A stretch of 10,394 nucleotides of DNA from CAYXDO01 sp964463485 (GTDB lineage Bacteria > Myxococcota > Kuafuiibacteriia > Kuafuiibacteriales > Kuafuiibacteriaceae): positions 1 through 10,394 of the forward strand of contig CAYXDO010000251.1 in NCBI GenBank assembly GCA_964463485.1, in the 5' to 3' direction. Made by a program: the position numbers and the translations under genes. The notes beneath the pieces were generated by a model. It was not told where the DNA came from. It ran no database searches and saw only the letters and a program-made list of their open reading frames with translations. Position 1 is the first letter of the stretch, and the number at the start of each line of letters is the position of its first letter. Shown piece after piece: positions 1-5,757 of this stretch.

Positions 1-4
1 CTTT

Positions 5-503
5 TTGCGAACAACTTCCCCGCAGCGCACTCAGATCCAGGCCCGGCTGCACCCACATGAATTCCGCCCTCGGGGCTCGCGCGGCCCAGCCCCTGGCATT
101 CTCGAGCAAGCCGGCGACGCGGACGGCGACATCCTGCTGGCTCGGCTGGTCACCGCCGACACATCGCTCGTCTCCGCAGCGGTCGACTTCGATGGGGCAC
201 TCCGCGCGACGCCCGCGACCGACTTCGAGGGCACTGCCGAGCTCGTAGCGGCGGTGTCGGACGGCATGCACGAGACACTCACGACGATCCACGTGCCGCT
301 CGCGTGGGGCTCGGAAGACAGCGTGCTGAGTATGCTGGCAGAGGGTCCGACGCTTGGGCTCTCGTCTGGGAAGGCGCTCCGGCCAGGTCAGCCAGAGCTT
401 TTTGCCGTTCGAGGACGTCGAGTCGATCGCGGCCGGCACTGTCTCCGTTGTGACCAGCCTGCGAGGGTACTTGGCGGCCATGGTCGAGAACACGAGTGAC
501 TGA
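5..503 (+). pseudogene. Decayed cadherin-like / Big-type repeat protein fragment
   Basis: The frame read from position 5 contains a stretch of about 60 residues, roughly residues 36-100, with the pattern of tandem cadherin-like/Big domains. It has GDADGDILLARLVTADTS, then DFDGALRATPATDFEGTAELVAAVSDG, then a closing beta strand, TTIHVPL. Such domains normally occur as long arrays in secreted adhesins or surface proteins. The first 35 residues look random, and there is no signal peptide or other domain. After about position 380 this frame turns arginine-rich (stop at 497-499). The +1 frame becomes protein-like instead (QVSQSFLPFEDVESIAAG, then LRGYLAAMVENTSD) and stops at 501-503. I read this as a relic with at least one frameshift. 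It could be the tail of a gene reaching in from outside the window. The domain assignment rests on pattern only. Confidence 0.45.
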
Positions 504-736
504 TCTCCTACGCGCTGCCTTCCATCAACTCGCAGGGCGAGAACCCCACTCGGGCACCGGGTAGGGTCGCGGCCGCTCGAAGAACCCACCCATGCTGCCT
601 TGCCTGAGTTGCCTGAGTTGTGCGTGTGCCGGAGCCCCAGCAGGCCAACGAGTTGCCCTCGACGCTCGCGCAGGCATGATCTGGGGAGACGGTGCGCATG
701 ATTGACTGACGCCCGAATCTGCGCATAACTTCCCGC
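504..736. other. Intergenic stretch without a recognisable gene
   Basis: No convincing coding frame is visible here. The 72-codon minus-strand frame at 508-726 has no recognisable pattern. A 9-bp direct repeat, TGCCTGAGT, occurs twice back to back at 601-618. The region should hold the promoter of the coupled pair starting at 737, but I cannot place -35/-10 boxes with confidence. Confidence 0.4.
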
Positions 737-997
737 GTGAGCGTCGAAGCCGTGCGCCTCTCTTGGGACGAAATCCGAACGCGGTATCCTAACGAGTGGG
801 TCGTGCTCGTCGAAATGGAGTACGAAGGCGGAGACGAAGACGACGGCGAGTTGCTTTCGGCCGTTTGTTTGGGTCACTCGAAGAATCCTCGTGATGTGCT
901 GAATCAGACTCGGCCCCTGCGAGAGCGATGCAATTGCTTCACGCATGTGTATACGGGGCCGGTCCGCGCTCCGCAGCTCGCATTCTTTCTCCCGTGA
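737..997 (+). CDS. Small uncharacterised protein coupled to a retropepsin-like protease
   Basis: This 86-residue protein starts at GTG. It has an ordered N-terminal half, VRLSWDEIRTRYPNEWVVLV, then an acidic patch EYEGGDEDDGE (about residues 28-38), a strand LLSAVCLGHSKN, and a C-terminal YTGPVRAPQLAFFLP. I see no signal peptide or membrane segment, so it is probably cytoplasmic. Its stop codon overlaps the GTG start of the next gene in GTGA (994-997), an arrangement typical of translational coupling. From memory, small proteins of this style (SWDEI..RYP.EWVVLV) are found directly upstream of retropepsin-like proteases in several bacterial phyla. That makes it a likely substrate, inhibitor or partner of the protease, which is inference. 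No clear Shine-Dalgarno sequence precedes the GTG. Function is unknown. Confidence 0.75.
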   Translation: MSVEAVRLSWDEIRTRYPNEWVVLVEMEYEGGDEDDGELLSAVCLGHSKNPRDVLNQTRPLRERCNCFTHVYTGPVRAPQLAFFLP

Positions 998-1386
998 GAG
1001 TCACTCGCTTCGATTCAGCCGCGAGCCTCATTGTCATTCGGGCTCGCCTTTGGGGACCACGCTCGGAAGGCATCATCAGACTCGCTATGGACACCGGCGC
1101 GAGCGTGACTCTCTTTCGGCCCGAAGTCTTGGACGATCTCGGATACAGCCCGCGTCAGGCACACGTAGTCACGAAAATCCGATCCGCCGTCGGCGAGGAG
1201 CCAGGATACATGATTCGGATATCGCGCTTCCGAGCGCTCGGGTACGAAGTCCGGGATTTGGACGCTCACGCCCACGATCTTCCGGAAGGGTTCGGGATCG
1301 ACGGTCTGTTGGGTTTGAATTTTCTCAAAGAGCTCAACTACGAAATACGTTCGCGGGAGGGCCGAATAGTCAGCGAGCGTGCTTGA
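994..1386 (+). CDS. Retropepsin-like aspartic protease
   Basis: This is a single-lobe aspartic protease-like protein of 130 residues, counted from the GTG at 994. The key motif is LAMDTGASVTLFRPEVLDDLGY (shown here as LAMDTGASVTLFRP), about residues 30-51, with the catalytic D-T-G-A triad. The second hallmark is GIDGLLGLNFLKELNYEI near the C-terminus, matching the conserved G.DG.LG.DFL turn of retropepsin-like proteins. Retropepsins act as homodimers, each chain giving one Asp. No signal peptide or membrane anchor is visible. The frame stays open upstream to an ATG at 928, but that would overlap the previous gene by 70 bases. The GTG in the GTGA overlap with the upstream stop gives the usual family N-terminus (VRVTRFDSAASLIVIRARLWG), so I chose it. 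The real substrate is unknown. The gene ends 51 bases before the repeat array. Confidence 0.85.
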   Translation: MRVTRFDSAASLIVIRARLWGPRSEGIIRLAMDTGASVTLFRPEVLDDLGYSPRQAHVVTKIRSAVGEEPGYMIRISRFRALGYEVRDLDAHAHDLPEGFGIDGLLGLNFLKELNYEIRSREGRIVSERA

Positions 1387-1437
1387 GAGGGCCTCAAATT
1401 TTGGACAGTGCCCGAATTCCGGACAGGACAGCAGTCC

Positions 1438-1510
1438 CCGCAATTCTGCCCGGTTCTGCCCCGCAATTCTGCCCGGTTCCGGGCAGTGCCCCCCGCAATT
1501 CTGCCCGGTT
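1438..1510 (+). repeat. Three copies of CCGCAATTCTGCCCGGTT
   Basis: Exact 18-bp copies lie at 1438-1455, 1461-1478 and 1493-1510, with 23- and 32-base start-to-start spacing. The extra bases in the second interval are CCGGGCAGTGCCCC, which also follows copy three in near-identical form. The variable spacing argues against simple slippage and for a composite unit. The array starts just downstream of the retropepsin gene and grades into other repeat types up to 1809. Confidence 0.9.
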
Positions 1511-1513
1511 CCG

Positions 1514-1555
1514 GGCAGTGCCCGAAGTCATCCGAGGCAGTGCCCGAAGTCATCC
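1514..1555 (+). repeat. Direct repeat GGCAGTGCCCGAAGTCATCC, two copies
   Basis: Two identical 20-bp copies lie at 1514-1533 and 1536-1555. They bridge the CCGCAATTCTGCCCGGTT array and the GATTCCGAGCGGTGCC array. A shortened, inverted version of the unit lies alone at 4891-4909, so this unit is dispersed and not confined to this locus. Confidence 0.85.
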
Positions 1556-1563
1556 CCCCGCCC

Positions 1564-1809
1564 GATTCCGAGCGGTGCCGGCCCGATTCCGAGCGGTGCC
1601 CCGCCCGATTCCGAGCGGTGCCGGCCCGCCCGATTCCGAGCGGTGCCCCCGCCCGATTCCGAGCGGTGCCGGGCTCCGGCACCTCCCCCGATTGGGCCGG
1701 GCTCCGGCACCGTTCCCCGATTGGCCGGGCTCCGGCACCGTCCCCCGATTCCGAGCGGTGCCCCCCGATTCCGAGCGGTGCCGGGCACCGTCCTCCCCCG
1801 ATTCCGAGG
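1564..1809 (+). repeat. Array of GATTCCGAGCGGTGCC units with two variant units
   Basis: Seven exact 16-bp copies start at 1564, 1585, 1607, 1632, 1655, 1747 and 1767. A truncated copy is at 1800-1809. Most copies are preceded by CCC. Linkers vary from 4 to 9 bases, except for a 76-base interval (1671-1746) that holds two variant units in which GATT is followed by a GCCGGGCTCCGGC hairpin. None of the six frames contains a stop through the core array, which creates long spurious open frames on both strands. Diverged copies occur at 6130-6145 and 6153-6168, inside the end of the aldolase gene. There are no cas genes, and the spacers are too short and not unique, so it is not a CRISPR. I do not recognise it as a named element. 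Confidence 0.92.
1665..1736. other. Three GC-rich hairpins inside the repeat array
   Basis: GGTGCCGGGCTCCGGCACC at 1665-1683 is an 8-bp perfect stem with a GCT loop. Two related hairpins, GCCGG-GCT-CCGGC, lie at 1696-1708 and 1724-1736. None is followed by a T-run, so they are not classic intrinsic terminators. They could still hinder polymerase or protect the 3' end of the upstream retropepsin transcript, which is inference. Confidence 0.6.
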
Positions 1810-1811
1810 CG

Positions 1812-2393
1812 TTCGCGGAGGACAAGGTCTTCACGCCGGCGAGCAAGAAGGAGATCGCGACGGTGCAGGGGCGGCAGCGGCCGAAGCGTCGCTTGGCGTT
1901 GCTTCAGCTCGAGATCTTCGCGGAGCTGGGTCTGGTGGAGTCGACCGAAGTGGACCGGATCAAGAGCGGCCGAGGAGCGCTCGACGAGGCGCGGGACGGC
2001 GTCGCGTGTGTCTCGATCTTCCGGCAGCAAGGGACGGCGCTCGCGAACCGGCATCCGTTTTCGGACGCCTGGCTTCAGCAGTTGGCCGACGACTCCAACT
2101 GGCTGCTGACTCAGCTCAAGCCGGTCAGTGCGACGCAGCCGTCGGCGGAACAGAGCGACGAAGCGGAGGTGCGCGATCAGCTCTATACGGAACTCGTGCG
2201 CCGGTACGATGAAGGCCGAAAGGTGGCGCTCGAGGTGGAGAGAGCTCGAGGACAACTATCCGCCCCTGAATTCGCGCGCGCGGGCGGCGAAGGCCGGAAA
2301 CGTGTCCGAGCCGACTCCCCCTTCGCCTCCTGTTTGACCACTCGCCAGTTTGCTCAGCGGATCGTCATGCCCGGGCACGGCTGCAGCAGATGA
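1812..2393 (+). pseudogene. 5'-truncated, probably frameshifted hypothetical gene remnant
   Basis: Past the repeat array, a frame with good coding character begins without any ATG: VFTPASKKEIATVQGRQ, then RLALLQLEIFAELGLVESTEVDRI, a central IFRQQGTALANRHPFSDAWL, and LYTELVRRYDEGRKVALEVE. The only early in-frame start is GTG at 1863, well inside the coding-like stretch. The original 5' end therefore seems replaced or separated by repeats. Toward the 3' end the +1 frame looks better (ELEDNYPPLNSRARAAKAGN, then a Pro/Ser-rich tail, stop at 2335-2337). The original frame becomes Arg/Ala-rich and stops at 2391-2393. A frameshift around 2230-2250 would explain this. No known domain is recognised. 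A short intact gene starting at GTG 1863 is the alternative. It converges on the glycosyltransferase gene, ending 8 bases from it. Confidence 0.5.
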
Positions 2394-2401
2394 AGACCCC
2401 C

Positions 2402-3442
2402 CTAGGCCCCGGGCCCCAACCTCGGAGGCGAGGATGCGGCCGGCGGCAGCACGTCCCCCGCGTGGGTCCCTCCGCGAATCCCCGGCGCCGCAACGTTCCT
2501 CCGCTCGCGAACCCAGTAGATCGGTCGATGCTGGCTCTCGTGATACGTACGAATGCCAATCTCGGCCAACAGCCCCAGAAACAGGCTCTGCACCCCCAGC
2601 CCGAACATGAACACGGCCAAAGAGAGCAGCGGGTTCCGGTGCGCGTAGACGTCGTGGAAGAATTTCTGATAGAGCGTGTAGCCGCCCGCCAACGTCCCCA
2701 TCGAGCACAGCGCAAAACCGAGGCTGCCGAAGAAGTAGATCGGCTTGGTGCCGTAGGAACCGAGGAACTTCACGGTGAGTAGGTCGAGGACGACTTTGAA
2801 AGTGCGACCGATGCCGTATTTGCTCCGACCATACTTTCGAGCGCGATGATTCACCGCGACTTCGGTGACTCTCGCCCCTGCCCACGAAGCATAAATCGGG
2901 ATGAATCTGTGCATCTCGCCGTAAAGCTTCACCGGCGCGAGCACCTCACGACGATATGCTTTGAGAGTGCATCCGTAGTCGTGTAACACCACGCCGCTCA
3001 CCGAAGAGATGATCGCGTTGGCGATTCGAGAGGGGAGGGTGCGGGAGAAAAAGGCATCCTGGCGGTTTTTGCGCCAGCCCGAAACGACGTCGAAGCCCTC
3101 ACTGATTTTCTCGAGGAGCCCGGGGATCGAGCGCGGGTCGTTTTGCAGGTCGGCGTCGAGGGGAATGATGACGTCGTTGACGGCGTGGTCCATCCCCGCC
3201 ACGAGCGCAGCGGTCTGACCGAAGTTGCGCCGGAATTGGACCAACTTCAAGCGAGGCTCGCGCTCCGCGTGCACCAGCAGCTTCTCCCACGAGCGATCTC
3301 GGGAGCCATCGTCGACGACGATGACCTCACCCTCGAGCCGGTTGTCGTCCAAGACGGAGACGACCTCGCGAACGAGCTCGTCGATGCTCTCTTCCTCGTT
3401 GAAGAGAGGGATCACGAGCGACACGCTGGGGAAGGTCGCCAT
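2402..3442 (-). CDS. GT2 polyprenyl-phosphate glycosyltransferase (DPM1/ArnC/GtrB-like)
   Basis: This is a 346-residue GT-A glycosyltransferase with two membrane segments. The N-terminus SLVIPLFNEEESIDELV (residues 8-24), VVDDGSRD (42-49), the metal-binding DADLQNDP (96-103), DYGCTLKAYRRE (155-166) and ARKYGRSKYG (201-210) are the ordered hallmarks of the dolichol-phosphate mannosyltransferase/ArnC/GtrB group. Hydrophobic spans at about 233-255 and 272-294 match the C-terminal membrane anchor of the GtrB/ArnC type. The expected reaction is transfer of a sugar from a nucleotide sugar to undecaprenyl phosphate at the inner membrane. The sugar cannot be told from sequence. The last 30 or so residues, Pro/Gly-rich, look like a non-conserved tail. 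The ATG fits the family N-terminus, and no strong ribosome binding site is visible. It stands alone on the minus strand. A GT-C enzyme that could use such a donor is at 7219-8916. Confidence 0.93.
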   Translation of the reverse strand: MATFPSVSLVIPLFNEEESIDELVREVVSVLDDNRLEGEVIVVDDGSRDRSWEKLLVHAEREPRLKLVQFRRNFGQTAALVAGMDHAVNDVIIPLDADLQNDPRSIPGLLEKISEGFDVVSGWRKNRQDAFFSRTLPSRIANAIISSVSGVVLHDYGCTLKAYRREVLAPVKLYGEMHRFIPIYASWAGARVTEVAVNHRARKYGRSKYGIGRTFKVVLDLLTVKFLGSYGTKPIYFFGSLGFALCSMGTLAGGYTLYQKFFHDVYAHRNPLLSLAVFMFGLGVQSLFLGLLAEIGIRTYHESQHRPIYWVRERRNVAAPGIRGGTHAGDVLPPAASSPPRLGPGA

Positions 3443-3681
3443 CGCGCGTTCGTATCAATCCGCGCCGGACGAGTCCAATGTCTGGTGAGGACGCGCGTGT
3501 CTTCGTCATGACCATGTGGAGATCCCTTGCGGGAGTCGCGCAAAACCAGCGGCGTGCAACTCAGCGCCGCAACTTAGGTCCAGCCCCCTCGAACGGGCGC
3601 GACGCTTGGGGGACCGGGTGTCGTCGAACCGTTACGGCCCCAACGTGGACTAGCAGGTCGCCGAAAAAGGCTCCGAACCTC
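3443..3681. other. Intergenic region upstream of the GT2 gene, no gene seen
   Basis: Together with the hexamer repeat that follows, this leaves about 309 bases (3443-3751) without an intact gene. Short frames here are Arg/Pro/Ser-rich and show no domain. It probably holds the GT2 promoter on the minus strand, though no promoter boxes can be assigned safely. Confidence 0.4.
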
Positions 3682-3713
3682 ATGCCGTTCCCGTGCCCGT
3701 GCCCGTGCCCGAT
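3682..3713. repeat. CCCGTG hexamer repeat element
   Basis: After ATGCCGTT there are three full CCCGTG units (3690-3707) and a final CCC, followed by GATT. The same layout, ATGCCGTG, hexamers, then GCCCGAT, is found on the minus strand at 10350-10389 with more units. The shared flanks show that these are copies of one element and not independent slippage. This copy sits just downstream of the DUF433 remnant. Confidence 0.75.
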
Positions 3714-3751
3714 TCACCCGGTAAGCGCTTGAATTTGCTGATCCATGACGA

Positions 3752-3975
3752 TCAAGCACGGCGCGGCGGTCCGAGAAGTCGTTTTCTGTTGGGCAAGAAC
3801 GCCCTCGCCTCGACGAGCGTCGGCGACAGGTTCTCACCTCCGCGAGCCGCGGGAAGTCTTCGCGCATCTGCACCATCGGGACGCCGCGCAGAAGGAGCAT
3901 GCCGACGCGGCGAACCGAGACCCGGGTTCCGACGAAGACCGGCTCGCCGCCGAGCGTGTTCGTGTTCGACACGCG
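3752..3975 (-). pseudogene. Frameshifted DUF433 (antitoxin-like) remnant
   Basis: On the minus strand one frame reads NTLGGEPVFVGTRVSVRRVG, then MLLLRGVPMVQMREDFPRLAE (given here in part: GVPMVQMREDFPRL), at 3975-3838. This matches the DUF433 core LGG.PV..GTR..V......L..G....EI.EDYPRL. The same frame then degenerates. The neighbouring frame continues the family pattern from about 3835: LSPTLVEARAFLPNRKRL then LGPPRRA, ending at 3752, resembling the usual DUF433 end of the type L....V..A..YA..HPRRGRP. The domain is therefore split by a frameshift near 3836-3840. DUF433 proteins are small DNA-binding-like antitoxins, usually followed by a DUF5615 PIN-like toxin. Only a possible stub of that partner exists here. 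No clean start codon is visible upstream. A sequencing error causing the shift cannot be excluded. Confidence 0.65.
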
Positions 3976-4010
3976 GAGCCAACACCGGCGAGCAGAGCAG
4001 GCCGATATTC

Positions 4011-4409
4011 TCAGGGCCTCGAGCCCGTGAGTCTGTCGGCGCGACGATTCCAGCAATAGGCGAAGGTGAGTCGGTAAAAGACGAAGAAATAGAGACACGC
4101 TAGTGCCAGATGGAGTGCGGTCCAACTCACCTTGCCGATGCCGCTGGGATTTGGTAACAGGGCTGCCAGGAAGAGTCCGAGGATCGGCCCAAAATGGAGC
4201 GACATCTTCGCCACGTGGGCGCTGGTCATCGGCCGCTCAGGCCGGGGCCGCAGGTGGAGGAAAGGCCACCAGCCCCAATCCATGTCTGTGAGCCGATTGG
4301 CGATGTGTTCGACTTGAAGAAGCACTTTGACCAAGACCACTCTCGACTCCTCGACGGCCCGAGGGAGCCGTGCTCGGAGGAGTCTACGACTAAGTCGAGG
4401 GCGTGACAA
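4011..4409 (-). CDS. Small two-TM membrane protein with MDWGWWPF core
   Basis: This is up to 132 residues. A basic N-terminal region leads to a conserved-looking block, QVEHIANRLTDMDWGWWPFL (about residues 32-51), then HLRP and a Pro/Arg hinge. Two hydrophobic segments follow at about residues 66-86 (VAKMSLHFGPILGLFLAALLP) and 97-120 (WTALHLALACLYFFVFYRLT and on). In plain view it is an inner-membrane protein with both ends probably cytoplasmic. The start is uncertain: ATG at 4409 gives an Arg-rich leader, while GTG or TTG codons at residues 24, 26 and 29 would begin at VVLVKVLLQVEHIAN, which is closer to my recollection of similar proteins in myxobacteria. No function is known. It is divergent from another small membrane protein at 4479, with 69 bases between them. 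Confidence 0.7.
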   Translation of the reverse strand: MSRPRLSRRLLRARLPRAVEESRVVLVKVLLQVEHIANRLTDMDWGWWPFLHLRPRPERPMTSAHVAKMSLHFGPILGLFLAALLPNPSGIGKVSWTALHLALACLYFFVFYRLTFAYCWNRRADRLTGSRP

Positions 4410-4478
4410 CGGGGCGGGTCGGACCCGTTTCGTCTGGGCCGGGATTGATCCGGGTGGCTCTCCAGCAGAGAATGGGTC

Positions 4479-4871
4479 ATGTACCCGAGTCAGTCGGCTC
4501 CGACCTTCGCCCGGGCCTTCGAACGGCTCATTCAGCCCGGTGTGTTCGTCTTGCGGGCGGTCGCTAGGGCGCCCAATCGATGGCTAGAGCTGCCGGACGA
4601 GGCGAGGGCTCGTTCGCTCAAGACCTTCGCGCTCTGCGTCGCTCTGATTGGGCTGTCGATGATCATGGGTCATTGGAGAGGAGTGCCCGTCGGACTTCTC
4701 GCGTTCGTGCTCGCTGCCCTCGGAATCAGCAGCGAGCGCCCGGGGCTGACTCGATGGGCGCTGCGACTTGCCGCGGTCGTGGCTGCGATCGGCCTTTGGG
4801 ACTGGTGCTTTCCGCTCGGAGGAAATCCCGGGTATCTAAACGGCGCGCTCACCCAGAGCGGCATCAAATGA
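4479..4871 (+). CDS. Small hypothetical membrane protein, three TM segments
   Basis: This is a 130-residue protein with hydrophobic spans at about residues 48-65 (KTFALCVALIGLSMIMG), 69-84 (VPVGLLAFVLAALGIS) and 92-112 (WALRLAAVVAAIGLWDWCFPL). The first 47 residues form an amphipathic, likely cytoplasmic region (FARAFERLIQPGVFVLRAVA, then PNRWLELPDEARARSLKT). There is no signal peptide and no recognised domain. A weak purine stretch, GCAGAG, lies about 10 bases before the ATG. It shares a short divergent intergenic region with the minus-strand membrane gene ending at 4409, so the two may be co-regulated. The distribution of hydrophobic segments supports coding despite the lack of a family match. 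Confidence 0.65.
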   Translation: MYPSQSAPTFARAFERLIQPGVFVLRAVARAPNRWLELPDEARARSLKTFALCVALIGLSMIMGHWRGVPVGLLAFVLAALGISSERPGLTRWALRLAAVVAAIGLWDWCFPLGGNPGYLNGALTQSGIK

Positions 4872-4890
4872 CTGTGTGAGTCTCGTGCGT

Positions 4891-4909
4891 GGATGACGGG
4901 GCACTGTCC
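4891..4909 (-). repeat. Dispersed inverted copy of the GGCAGTGCCCGAAGTCATCC unit
   Basis: GGATGACGGGGCACTGTCC on the plus strand matches the reverse complement of the 1514-1555 unit (GGATGACTTCGGGCACTGCC), with two bases lost or changed in the middle and one substitution. It lies in the 79-base gap between the genes ending at 4871 and starting at 4951. The 5' part of the first repeat region also holds GGACAGTGCCC at 1406-1416, the exact reverse complement of the end of this copy. Confidence 0.55.
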
Positions 4910-4950
4910 GAAGCGTTGCGAGAGGGTTCCGAGTGTCGTAAACAGCGCTC

Positions 4951-5757
4951 GTGAAGCTCAATCCGGATGACTTGGCGGCGTTCATGCGAATCTGGGCTTC
5001 GGTGGATCGATACGTCAGCGCGAAGACGGGGCTTCACTCGGAGGTCGACCCGGAGCGCTGGAGTGGGTCCGACCAGTCCGACATTCGAACGCGTCTCCGT
5101 GAAGAACCAAGTTTGCGCGAGGCTTTTCTCGAAGCCAACCCAGACGGCCTTTCGGCCGAGGACTTGAACGAGTTCTCGAAGAGCCGGAAGGCGGTACATG
5201 ACCGATTCTTCGTGGAGCGGGCGCTGAAGGCCGGGACGATCATGGTTCCGCTCGCCGGATCGACGAGAGTCTACTGCGTCTCCGGGCTGGGCTGCGGCGT
5301 CCAGGACCTCGTGAGGCGAGCGGTGCCCGTCGGCTACGGAGCGGCGGTCGAAGCTACGCTGGTTCCCTTTCGCGGGAAGATTGTGTGGGACGGGTTGGTC
5401 TCGGTCTTTCCCATCAGTTTCGGGCCGCAGCTGCGCAATACTTACAAGGACGCGTACCTGCGAGCGAAGGACCGGGGCGAGATCATCTATTCGCTCGAGG
5501 CGGACGCACCGGCGGCCCCGGCATTGATGAAAACCTCGAATTGGCTCGCGACTCTCGACTCGGTTTCGGCGCAGCTCGGGAAGCTCGACAAGCCGCGTAA
5601 CTCGACCGAAACGGCCAGCCTGCGGCTGTTGAAGGCGAGCGTCGAGGTGGCGCGGAGCTCGATCGACTCCGAGCACCGTGCAACGTTTGGTGCCGCAATC
5701 AATTCCGCTGGGCTCGCCTACAACCACCTGAGCAGGACGTTCGGGCGAACGAGTTGA
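4951..5757 (+). CDS. Uncharacterised 268-residue protein
   Basis: It begins at GTG with MKLNPDDLAAFMRIWASVDR. An alpha-helical N-terminal half of about 120 residues includes SKSRKAVHDRFFVERALKAG. Next is a compact beta-rich core: IMVPLAGSTRVYCVSGLGCG (about residues 95-115), then ATLVPFRGKIVWDGLVSVFP and ISFGPQLRNTYKDAYLRAKD (about residues 137-175). A helical C-terminal third ends in LAYNHLSRTFGRTS. I recall a similar LPF.G.I..DGL followed by SFG....R...AY..AK.RG in scattered uncharacterised bacterial proteins, but no functional name. There is no signal peptide and no membrane segment, so it is probably cytoplasmic. Composition and codon pattern favour this strand over the long minus-strand frame covering 4864-6021. 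No Shine-Dalgarno sequence is evident. It is followed by non-coding repeat DNA. Confidence 0.8.
   Translation: MKLNPDDLAAFMRIWASVDRYVSAKTGLHSEVDPERWSGSDQSDIRTRLREEPSLREAFLEANPDGLSAEDLNEFSKSRKAVHDRFFVERALKAGTIMVPLAGSTRVYCVSGLGCGVQDLVRRAVPVGYGAAVEATLVPFRGKIVWDGLVSVFPISFGPQLRNTYKDAYLRAKDRGEIIYSLEADAPAAPALMKTSNWLATLDSVSAQLGKLDKPRNSTETASLRLLKASVEVARSSIDSEHRATFGAAINSAGLAYNHLSRTFGRTS

Noticed and set aside
1438..1809. CRISPR array
   Set aside because: Linkers are 4-9 bases in most places and largely made of repeat-like GC bases. Units differ in type along the array, and no cas gene is present.
1379..2212. 277-codon plus-strand frame with a Pro/Ser/Gly-rich product
   Set aside because: It is another reading of the stop-free array, followed by an Arg/Ala/Gly-rich shadow of the 1812 frame.
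1338..2255. 305-codon minus-strand frame
   Set aside because: It is antisense to the array and to the better coding frame at 1812-2337. Its middle is the translated repeat (GTARNRAG, APLGIGG, HRSESG) and its ends are Arg-rich.
945..2393. One 482-codon plus-strand open frame
   Set aside because: It starts out of frame inside the retropepsin pair and passes through the repeat array, which has no stops in any frame. Only the part after about 1812 has coding character.
3441..3515. MVMTKTRASS on the minus strand as the end of a DUF5615 toxin (VVVTKD..F)
   Set aside because: Only four or five residues fit, the expected Asp is missing, and the distance and frame do not join to the stub at 3714-3746.
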